From contig JAIQGE010000004.1 in NCBI GenBank assembly GCA_020072815.1, positions 1-64,000 of the forward strand: DNA of 64,000 bases, written 5' to 3'. The DNA comes from Terriglobia bacterium. Lineage in GTDB: Bacteria; Acidobacteriota; Terriglobia; Terriglobales; Acidobacteriaceae. Shown here in pieces: positions 42,046-50,627 of this stretch. Position numbers and translations under genes: made by a program. How positions within the stretch are numbered: the first letter of the stretch is position 1; each line of letters starts with the position of its first letter. The notes beneath the pieces are model-generated. The model had not been told where the DNA came from and did not search any database. It saw nothing but the letters and a program-made list of their open reading frames with translations.

Positions 42046-42684
42046 ATGGCAATCCTGTACATCATCGTCGCCGTCGGCGCCTACCTGCTGGGGTCCATTC
42101 CCTTTGGCTACCTGCTGGTGAAAGTTTTTCGCGGGCAGGACATACGGGACACCGGCAGCGGGAACATCGGCGCAACCAACGTGGCTCGTTCCGGCGCGAA
42201 AGGTCTGGGCGCGGCTACGCTGGTTCTGGACGCGCTCAAAGGAACGCTGGCGGTGTGGATTGCCGGACTTCTCGCGCCTTCCAGCGACTCCGCGGCCATG
42301 CTCGCGGCTGTAGCGGCTCTGGCCGCGGTTCTTGGACATGTCTTCCCCGTCTGGCTGAAGTTCAAAGGCGGTAAAGGCGTGGCCACTGCCCTGGGCGTGT
42401 TCGTCATGCTCTTTCCCTGGGCCGTGCTGGTTTCGCTGGGAGTTTTTATTTTGATCGTACTGACCACGCGATATGTTTCCCTGGGATCGGTGCTGGCGGC
42501 CATCGCCTTTCCCATCGCCGCGTACTTGCTCGGCGCCAAAGACTGGCTGGCGCTGCTGCCGGTCTGCGCCGTGAGTTTGATCATTGTGATCAAGCATCAT
42601 GAGAACATCCGCCGTCTGCTGAGCGGGACGGAGAGCCGCTTTGCTGTGGGCAAACCGGCTTCGGCCGGGGAGAAGACATCGTGA
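42046..42684 (+). CDS. plsY: Acyl-phosphate:glycerol-3-phosphate acyltransferase
   Basis: PlsY transfers an acyl group from acyl-phosphate to glycerol-3-phosphate to make lysophosphatidate. The 212-residue membrane protein has the motifs GSIPFGYLL, the DIRDTGSGNIGATNVAR loop and the GHVFPVWLKFKGGKGVATALG loop of the active site, with about seven helices. Its gene overlaps gpsA by 4 nt (GTGA), so the enzyme that makes glycerol-3-phosphate is co-translated. PlsX is not in this window. Confidence 0.94.
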   Translation: MAILYIIVAVGAYLLGSIPFGYLLVKVFRGQDIRDTGSGNIGATNVARSGAKGLGAATLVLDALKGTLAVWIAGLLAPSSDSAAMLAAVAALAAVLGHVFPVWLKFKGGKGVATALGVFVMLFPWAVLVSLGVFILIVLTTRYVSLGSVLAAIAFPIAAYLLGAKDWLALLPVCAVSLIIVIKHHENIRRLLSGTESRFAVGKPASAGEKTS

Positions 42685-43700
42685 GCCGGATTGCCGTTAT
42701 CGGCGCGGGAGCCTGGGGGACGGCGCTGGCCATCGTCGCGGGCCGGCGCGGCGACCATGAAGTCCGCCTGTGGGCCTTTGAGAAGGAAGTTTGCGAGTCC
42801 ATCGCGCTGTCGCGCACCAACGCCGTATTCCTGCCCGGTTGCCCTTTGCCGCCGAGCGTCACCGCCACCAATGATTTGAAAGAAGCGCTCTCCGCGGCCG
42901 AAATCGTCGTCAGCGTGATGCCCTCGCACCATTGCCGGCGGACGTTTGAGCACATGGCGCAATGGCTGCTACCGCAGATGCTGTTTGTCAGCGCCACCAA
43001 GGGCCTGGAGAATGACACGCTGCTGCGCATGACCCAGGTGATCCAGGAAGTGGTGGGACGTTTTTGCAACTTTTCGCCCAGGATCGCCGCGCTGAGCGGG
43101 CCGTCATTTGCCAAAGAAGTTGCGGAGGGCAAGCCGACGGCGGTCACCGTGGCCTCCACCGACTATGCTCTGGCTGCGCGCGTGCAAAAAGAATTTAGCG
43201 ATCCGCGCTTCCGCATTTACGTGAATGACGACCTCATCGGCGTGGAGTTGGGTGGCGCGCTCAAGAACGTGATCGCCATTGCCGCCGGCGTCTGCTACGG
43301 CCTGGGTACCGGGCACAACTCGGTGGCGGCGCTGATTACCCGCGGGCTGGTGGAGATCACGCGGCTGGCCGTGGCCTGCGGCGCCGAGCCCCAGACCATG
43401 TCTGGACTGGCCGGCATGGGCGATCTGGTGCTCACCTGCACCGGAGGGCTCTCTCGCAACCGCAGCGTGGGCGCTGCCCTGGGCGAAGGCAAGCGCCTGG
43501 AGGAAATCATGCGCGGCATGCACGGCATGGTGGCCGAAGGCGTACTGACTACCAATGCCGCCATTGGCTTGGCGAAAAAGTACGGCGTGGAGATGCCCAT
43601 CACCGAACAGATGTATGCCATCCTGCACGACGGCAAATCCGCGCATGACGCCATCCGCGAACTGATGACCCGGCCGGGGAAAGCGGAAGACCGGTTCTAG
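42681..43700 (+). CDS. gpsA: Glycerol-3-phosphate dehydrogenase [NAD(P)+]
   Basis: GpsA reduces dihydroxyacetone phosphate to sn-glycerol-3-phosphate for phospholipids. The 339-residue protein starts with the Rossmann motif AVIGAGAWGTALAIVAGRRG, then shows VSATKGLEN, the catalytic Lys region ALSGPSFAKEVAEGKPTAV, and LGGALKNVIAIAAGVCYGLGTGHNS, the substrate-binding C-terminal domain. GTG start at 42681 overlaps plsY. It ends the operon; about 80 nt separate it from the toxin-antitoxin pair. Confidence 0.95.
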   Translation: MSRIAVIGAGAWGTALAIVAGRRGDHEVRLWAFEKEVCESIALSRTNAVFLPGCPLPPSVTATNDLKEALSAAEIVVSVMPSHHCRRTFEHMAQWLLPQMLFVSATKGLENDTLLRMTQVIQEVVGRFCNFSPRIAALSGPSFAKEVAEGKPTAVTVASTDYALAARVQKEFSDPRFRIYVNDDLIGVELGGALKNVIAIAAGVCYGLGTGHNSVAALITRGLVEITRLAVACGAEPQTMSGLAGMGDLVLTCTGGLSRNRSVGAALGEGKRLEEIMRGMHGMVAEGVLTTNAAIGLAKKYGVEMPITEQMYAILHDGKSAHDAIRELMTRPGKAEDRF

Positions 43701-43779
43701 AGACCGGATGTGGCGTACGCTTGCCAGTCAAAAATGGCGCTCATCGGCCCTAGTTGAGTGCTATTCTTAGAGTCAATCA

Positions 43780-43965
43780 ATGACTGCCAAACAAGAAGTC
43801 CGATCCCTGCTAGAAAAGTTGCCTGACGACTGTTCTCTCGAGGACATCCAGTATCATCTCTACGTGCTGGAGAAGGTCCGTCGTGGACTTGATGACGCGC
43901 AGGAGCACGGTACCATTCCGCAAGAAGAAGTTGAATCTCGCTTGAGCAAATGGCTCACAGAGTAG
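43780..43965 (+). CDS. Putative antitoxin of a ParE-type module
   Basis: The 61-residue acidic protein (MTAKQEVRSLLEKLPDD, then ILQYHLYVLEKV-like helix and a PQEEVESRLSKWL tail) overlaps the downstream toxin by 16 nt, antitoxin first, the usual order. The sequence 'LPDDCSLEDIQYHLY' and short length match small antitoxins that accompany RelE/ParE toxins. It lacks a clear ribbon-helix-helix, so its DNA binding is uncertain. Confidence 0.7.
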   Translation: MTAKQEVRSLLEKLPDDCSLEDIQYHLYVLEKVRRGLDDAQEHGTIPQEEVESRLSKWLTE

Positions 43966-44234
43966 TCTGGTCTTCCCGCGCGGTTGCTGATGTAGAAGCA
44001 ATTGCTACGTACATAGCCCTCGATTCTGCTGCATACGCAAGAGCTGTTGTCAAACGTATCGTCAACGCAACACGCAATCTTTCCAGGTTTCCCAAGGTGG
44101 GCCGCGAGGTGCCCGAATTCCATGACCCCAAGGTCCGTGAGGTGTTCGCCTACAGCTACCGCATTATTTACGAGGTCGGTGATCGTGAAGTTGTGATCGC
44201 TGCAGTAATTCACGGGAAACGTGATTTGGGTTAA
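43950..44234 (+). CDS. RelE/ParE family toxin
   Basis: The 94-residue protein has the RelE/ParE fold pattern: HRVVWSSRAVADVEAIATYIA, VNATRNLSRFPKVGREVPE, and the C-terminal strands VREVFAYSYRIIYEVGDREVVIAAVIHGKRDL. ParE members poison gyrase, RelE members cleave mRNA; the helix hairpin and RIIYEV strand lean to ParE-type. It appears complete. Together with the upstream gene this is the only intact toxin-antitoxin pair in the window. Confidence 0.82.
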   Translation: MAHRVVWSSRAVADVEAIATYIALDSAAYARAVVKRIVNATRNLSRFPKVGREVPEFHDPKVREVFAYSYRIIYEVGDREVVIAAVIHGKRDLG

Positions 44235-44364
44235 GAGCCGACCCGTCTGTGCCCAGCTAACTCTCAAGGTACTTTTGTAACCGCACATCGGTCCATTTTT
44301 GCGTCATTTTTCAGCTGATTTCAGCATACAATTCAAGGATAATTCCAGAGCACAGCCTGGCCGT

Positions 44365-46167
<1,803 letters not shown>

Positions 46168-46190
46168 GCCTGGCCCAAGGCCCCACCCGC

Positions 46191-46196
46191 TATAAT
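46191..46196 (+). promoter_or_regulatory. Candidate -10 box of ftsY
   Basis: A perfect TATAAT lies 44 nt before the ATG of ftsY. No clear -35 at 17 bp. Confidence 0.4.
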
Positions 46197-46240
46197 CAAA
46201 GGTTCAGCAGAAGCTTCTGCGCCGGACCACATATAACCAC

Positions 46241-47191
46241 ATGATCCAGACCCTTTTTGGAGGCTCCGAGCCCTCGTTTCTTGACCGCATGAAGCAGGCG
46301 GTCACGCGCACGCGCGAGAACCTGAGCGAACGCATTGATGAAGCGCTGGCTTTCACCAAGGAAATTGACCGCAGCACGCTGGACGAACTGGAAGCCATCC
46401 TGATCACCGCCGACCTGGGCAGCAAGACCACGCAGGAAATCCTGGGCAAGCTGCGGGAAAAAGCCGATCGCAAACAGATCAAAGACGCCGGCGAGCTGAA
46501 GCGGCTGATCAAAGAACAGATTCTGGCCATCCTGAACGCCACGCCGGCCCGCGAAGGCCTAGCAGCCGTTGGCGAGACACAAGTGATCATGGTGGTGGGC
46601 GTGAACGGCACCGGCAAGACCACCACCATCGGCAAGCTGGCGCATGCTCTGCGCGCCGAGGGCAAGAGCGTGCTGCTGTGCGCGGCGGACACATTTCGCG
46701 CCGCGGCCATTGAACAACTTGAAGTCTGGGGGTCGCGCACCGGAGTGGAGGTCATCAAGACCAAGGCTGGGGGCGATCCTTCCGCCGTACTGTTCGACGC
46801 GCTGAGCGCGGCCAAGGAACGCAAGATGGACTATGTGATCGTAGATACGGCGGGACGCCTGCACACCAAGACCAGCCTGATGGCCGAACTGGAAAAGATG
46901 AAGCGCACCGCGCAACGCATCATCCCCGGAGCACCGCACGAAGTGCTGTTGGTGATGGACGCGACGACGGGCCAAAACGGTTTGCAGCAAGCCCGCCTGT
47001 TCACCGAGTCCGTGGGCGTGACCGGAATCGTGCTGACCAAGCTGGACGGCACGGCCAAAGGCGGCGTGGTGGTGGCCATCTCGCGCGAACTGGGCATGCC
47101 CGTCCGCTGGGTGGGCGTGGGAGAAAAAGTGGGCGACCTGCTGCCTTTCAACGCCGAAAGTTTTGCGGAGTCGTTGTTTGCAACTGTGTAA
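46241..47191 (+). CDS. ftsY: Signal recognition particle receptor FtsY
   Basis: FtsY docks ribosome-SRP complexes at the membrane. The 316-residue GTPase has the NG domain only: a short N helix region (1-100), then G1 GVNGTGKTTTIGKLA, the closing loop DTFRAAAIEQLEVW, G3 DTAGRLHTK, G4 TKLDGTAKGGV and the end GEKVGDLLPFNAESF. It lacks the long acidic A domain of E. coli FtsY, as usual outside enterics. The partner RNA gene ffs is at 33291. It has its own promoter candidate. Confidence 0.95.
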   Translation: MIQTLFGGSEPSFLDRMKQAVTRTRENLSERIDEALAFTKEIDRSTLDELEAILITADLGSKTTQEILGKLREKADRKQIKDAGELKRLIKEQILAILNATPAREGLAAVGETQVIMVVGVNGTGKTTTIGKLAHALRAEGKSVLLCAADTFRAAAIEQLEVWGSRTGVEVIKTKAGGDPSAVLFDALSAAKERKMDYVIVDTAGRLHTKTSLMAELEKMKRTAQRIIPGAPHEVLLVMDATTGQNGLQQARLFTESVGVTGIVLTKLDGTAKGGVVVAISRELGMPVRWVGVGEKVGDLLPFNAESFAESLFATV

Positions 47192-47345
47192 ATGATAAAT
47201 GTTTAGGGCGCCAGGATATTGGATTGGCCGCTAGTGATCCACACGAGACTTTAGTCGCAGGTCGACACGATAACGCGACGAAGACCGAAGATTGAATGTC
47301 GTCGTGAAAACGCTCTGACACAGCATTGACAGCAGAAACATTCTC

Positions 47346-47406
47346 GGGGTCCTTCGACTCGCCTTTTATCCCGCGCTGCGGGACTCAGGCTCGCTCAGAA
47401 TGACAG
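47346..47406. repeat. Intergenic 'GTCCTTCGACTCG...CTCAGGCTCGCTCAGAATGACA' element
   Basis: The stretch upstream of ribD is a known-looking dispersed intergenic sequence with a GCG/CGC hairpin core (CCCGCGCTGCGGG). I see only this one copy in the window, plus a distant echo (CGGAATGACA) at 60905. Confidence 0.35.
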
Positions 47407-47466
47407 AGTGGGGTGGGAATTGGGGAACAGGGCAGTCCAGTACCGGGAAGCGCATTTTCCCGAGCT

Positions 47467-48702
47467 ATGAACTTCACCGAAAAAGACGAACACTTCATGC
47501 GCCAGGCGCTGCTGCTGGCGCGCCAGGGCGTGGCGCTGGCTTCGCCCAACCCGCGCGTGGGCGCGGTGGTGGTCAGCGGCAGTGGTGAAGTCGCTGGCTC
47601 CGGCTTTCATACCTATGACGGCGTGAAGCATGCAGAGGTAATCGCCCTTGAACAAGCCGGCGCCAAGGCGCGCGGGGGCACACTGTATCTGAACCTTGAG
47701 CCGTGCAGCCATCAGGGACGCACGCCTCCTTGCGCGGACGCGGTGATCGCCGCAGGAATCAGCCGCGTGGTCGCGGCCATGGCCGATCCTAATCCGCAAG
47801 TCGCCGGCCAGGGGTTCGCCAAGCTGATCAATGCCGGCATTCAGCTTGAAGTTGGACTGATGGAAGGCGAAGCCCGCAAATTGAACGAGGCCTTCGCCAA
47901 ATACATTCTCACGCGGCTGCCGCTGGTCACGCTGAAGTCCGGCATGACGCTGGACGGCAAGATTGCGGGGCCGCAAGGCAGCTCGGTGAACTCACCCCAA
48001 CACGCGAAGCGCGTGCCGGGGACCCCGGTGAACGCGCCAATGCATGAACCCAGCGGCGCGATCGCTTGGATCACCAGCGAACAGGCGCGGGCCCACGTGC
48101 AGGAACTGCGCCACGAGTCGGACGCGATCATGGTGGGCGTGGGCACAGTAATCGCCGACGATCCCCTGCTCACCGACCGCACCGGGCTGCCCCGGCGGCG
48201 CGGGCTGCGGCGCGTGGTCCTGGATTCGCGGCTGCGTTTGCCGCTCGACTCGCGCGTGGTCAAGACGGTGAAAGATGACGTGCTGGTCTTGTGTTCTTTC
48301 GCGGAAGAAAAGAAGAAGCGTGAACTGGAAGCGCGCGGGGTCCGCGTGGAGCAGGTAGCGCTGGGAGGCGCCGATGGCCGGCCCGACCTCCACAAGGCGA
48401 TGGCGCGGCTGGGTGAACTGGAAATCACCAGCGTGCTGGTGGAAGGCGGCGCGTTGCTAAACTGGGCAGCGCTGGCTGCGGGAGTCGTGGACAAGGTGTT
48501 CTTCTACTACGCACCCAAGATTCTGGGAGGCCCGGGCTCAGTTCCTTTCGCCACCGGAGCTGGGTTCCGCCACCTGAGCGAAGCCGCGCTGGTGAAAAAC
48601 ATTGTGTTGCACCGCTTTGGCGAGGACTTTGCGGTGGAAGGGTATCTGCGCGATCCTTACTCCGCGGCATTGACCTCAACGGACGCAAAGGACGCGAAGT
48701 AA
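47467..48702 (+). CDS. ribD: Bifunctional riboflavin biosynthesis deaminase/reductase
   Basis: RibD carries out deamination of the GTP cyclohydrolase II product and then reduces its ribosyl chain. The deaminase domain (1-145) has zinc ligands HAEVIAL and EPCSHQGRTPPC, and SPNPRVGAVVV. The reductase domain (150-400) has TLKSGMTLDGKIA, ESDAIMVGVGTVIADDPLL and VEGGALLN. An insert of about 25 residues (HAKRVPGTPVNAP...) follows the DGKIA motif. The last residues TSTDAKDAK are encoded by an intergenic repeat that is present again downstream. No FMN riboswitch is visible upstream. Confidence 0.93.
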   Translation: MNFTEKDEHFMRQALLLARQGVALASPNPRVGAVVVSGSGEVAGSGFHTYDGVKHAEVIALEQAGAKARGGTLYLNLEPCSHQGRTPPCADAVIAAGISRVVAAMADPNPQVAGQGFAKLINAGIQLEVGLMEGEARKLNEAFAKYILTRLPLVTLKSGMTLDGKIAGPQGSSVNSPQHAKRVPGTPVNAPMHEPSGAIAWITSEQARAHVQELRHESDAIMVGVGTVIADDPLLTDRTGLPRRRGLRRVVLDSRLRLPLDSRVVKTVKDDVLVLCSFAEEKKKRELEARGVRVEQVALGGADGRPDLHKAMARLGELEITSVLVEGGALLNWAALAAGVVDKVFFYYAPKILGGPGSVPFATGAGFRHLSEAALVKNIVLHRFGEDFAVEGYLRDPYSAALTSTDAKDAK

Positions 48703-48745
48703 CAAAAGATTCACCGCAGAGAACGCAGAGAGAATTGGCTGTCGT
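48668..48745. repeat. Repeat copy at ribD 3' end (ACGGACGCAAAGGACGCGAAGT...CACCGCAGAG)
   Basis: It starts inside the last codons of ribD and is repeated at 48781-48880 with few changes. It belongs to the dispersed ACCGCAGAGrACGCAGAG family. Confidence 0.6.
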
Positions 48746-49006
48746 GCAGATAAAGCGCAGATTGTAACAATTTGAAAAAGCATTGACCGCAACGGACGCA
48801 AAGGGCGCGAAGTAGCAAAGGATTCACCGCGGCAGAAGATTCACAGCGGCAAGATTCACCGCAGAGAGCGCAGAGCGAATGGGCTGTCAGGATCGCGATG
48901 CATCGTCAATAATTGGTGACCGGCAATCGGCGACAGGCGACCGCTCGGCACTTTCTTGAGAGTACGAGCGAGCTGATAGTGCTAGCGAACTTTTTGAGGC
49001 GACCAG
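48703..49006. other. Intergenic region between ribD and ribE
   Basis: Mostly made of the CACCGCAGAG/ACGGACGCAAAGG repeats. There is no sign of an FMN riboswitch or another gene. The last 50 nt hold a plausible ribE leader but no clear promoter. Confidence 0.45.
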
Positions 49007-49663
49007 ATGTTTACAGGTCTGATCCAGGAAACCGGACGCATTGCCGGCATTGAGCAGGCGCCGGTCAGGGGTGGCGGCTCGCTCACGCGCATCAACGTCA
49101 TTGCTTCGAGCGTGCCGGGCGAACTCAAGAAAGGTGACAGCGTTGCCGTAAGCGGAGTATGCCTGACCGCGGTGGAAATTCGCGGCAATGGATTTTCCGC
49201 CGACCTGGCGCAGGAGACCGTGCAGCGCACCTCGCTGGGCAATTTGCAGCAAGGCTCGCTGGTCAACTTGGAGTTGCCCGCGCGCGCCCAGGACAGGATG
49301 GGCGGCCATGTTGTCCAGGGACACGTGGACGGCGTGGGCCGGCTCATCGGCCTGGAAAAGATCCGTGATCGCGAAGACTGGCGGCTGGTGGTGGAGATTC
49401 CGCAGGAGTTGGCGCGCTACGTCGTGCCGCAAGGGTCCATCACTATCGAAGGCATCAGCTTGACGGTGGCAGCGATCCACGCCGGGAAAGTGGAGATCGC
49501 CATCATCCCGCACACCTACCAGGCAACCAACCTGCACGCGTTGCGCGTGGGCGATCCGCTGAACGTGGAAGTGGACGTCCTGGCGAAATACGCCGAGAAG
49601 ATGATGCGGACGAGCGCGGGCGGAAAGCTCACCGTCGCGGAGTTGATCAAGCAGGGCTTCTAA
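49007..49663 (+). CDS. ribE: Riboflavin synthase (alpha subunit)
   Basis: The enzyme dismutates two molecules of dimethyl-ribityllumazine to riboflavin. It is built of two similar lumazine-binding barrels: MFTGLIQETGRIAGIEQ at the N-terminus and DRMGGHVVQGHVDGVGRL at the second. ISLTVAAIHAGKVEIAIIPHT follows in the second barrel. The 218-residue length is normal. It lies 304 bp after ribD, with repeats in between, so co-transcription is possible but not certain. A strong terminator follows at 49697. Confidence 0.95.
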   Translation: MFTGLIQETGRIAGIEQAPVRGGGSLTRINVIASSVPGELKKGDSVAVSGVCLTAVEIRGNGFSADLAQETVQRTSLGNLQQGSLVNLELPARAQDRMGGHVVQGHVDGVGRLIGLEKIRDREDWRLVVEIPQELARYVVPQGSITIEGISLTVAAIHAGKVEIAIIPHTYQATNLHALRVGDPLNVEVDVLAKYAEKMMRTSAGGKLTVAELIKQGF

Positions 49664-49696
49664 AAAAACTTCTTCTAAGAAAAGCTGTTCCAATAA

Positions 49697-49732
49697 AAAT
49701 CAGCACAGCCAGGTTCGACTGTGCTGATTTTG
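49697..49732 (+). terminator. Intrinsic terminator of ribE
   Basis: A perfect 13-bp stem AAAATCAGCACAG / CTGTGCTGATTTT with a 10-nt loop, 33 nt after the ribE stop. The T4 tail is inside the stem, so it may work in both directions. Confidence 0.85.
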
Positions 49733-49909
49733 GGGGTTGGCTGCGTCCCCGAGTGAAGCAGGCCCGCGTGGGACAATCACGCCGGGTCTCACAAAAATCC
49801 ATGGCTCCTATTCAGCAGCCTGATGATTCGGCAAGCCTATTGGCTTAATCTGGCAGCAACCGCCTGCCGCGGCGGCACGCTGCGGAGCGTTTCGATTGCC
49901 CGGCGCCGG

Positions 49910-50023
49910 TTAGACACTCGCGTTCGCCAAGAACGCATAGAGCAGGGCCACACCCACTGCGGCCAGGATCCTCATCCAGCCGGCTGCCGCATTCTTGTTC
50001 TCGATATACCTCATGTCCTGCAT
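49910..50023 (-). CDS. Small single-pass membrane protein (37 aa)
   Basis: A short minus-strand frame starts at ATG 50023 seven bases after AAGGGG and ends TAA at 49910. The product MQDMRYIENKNAAAGWMRIL continues as one hydrophobic helix (AAVGVALLYAFLA) and ends NASV. The ribosome site, the polar N-terminus and the membrane helix all fit a real small protein. No function known; the neighbours on both sides are on the other strand. Confidence 0.5.
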   Translation of the reverse strand: MQDMRYIENKNAAAGWMRILAAVGVALLYAFLANASV

Positions 50024-50543
50024 AACATTCCCCTTCCATCCGGAAGTAATTTGCCCTTGGGGGAAAGGTCCTCACTTGTCAACCAAGCTTGAACCAGGGC
50101 CATCATGTCGCCCGATTTCGCAGAAAAGGATTAGAGGGGAGTTAAATTCCTTAATGAACTCCAGAGATTCACCGGACTGGGGTGATGTCCGGAGGGAGTT
50201 CTGCTATGCGGGTCCAACATCGCACGGCGATATACCTTTGATCGCTAAAAACTCTAAGTGCGATTGTTAGAAACTTTAATGCCAGTTTAATCACATTCCA
50301 AGTCAGCGGACGCACACTGGCCACGAATCGACGGGTGGATGCTTCCGGATCACCCCGCGCGAGATCCTATCTCCACGGATTGTTCCCGGCCAGGCATCAC
50401 ACAAAAATTTTAGGACTCCCCCGCGCGTCGTTGATGAGCGGCGTGTGGATTGGCGACGAAAGCCACGAGCAAGACTGGTACCGGGCCCCGCAGTATACGT
50501 GTGTTTAAGGTAAGACCAGTTTTCTTCCTGGCTCCTGTGCAAA
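50024..50543. other. Intergenic region upstream of the MauG-like lipoprotein gene
   Basis: About 500 bp without a supported gene. Minus frames of 106-113 codons overlap here but have no start signal or motif. The stretch 50230-50300 is AT-rich and may hold promoters (TTGTTA..TTAATC). Upstream elements of the small membrane protein gene should lie at its left end. Confidence 0.35.
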
Positions 50544-50586
50544 GGGCCGTTTGGCGGCAATGGAACCGCCATCCGGGAAAAGGCCC
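50544..50586 (+). other. Possible structured leader of the MauG-like gene
   Basis: GGGCC (50544) pairs with GGCCC (50582), and inside it GGCGG (50553) with CCGCC (50566), giving two nested stems 42 nt before the start codon. It does not match a riboswitch consensus that I know. It may act on translation or only on mRNA stability. Confidence 0.3.
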
Positions 50587-50627
50587 AGCAAGGTGCGCCG
50601 ATCGTGGAGCACTTAGGAGCGACACAA

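Noticed and set aside
47192-47466. FMN riboswitch upstream of ribD
   Set aside because: None of the conserved RFN-element segments could be found before ribD or ribE.
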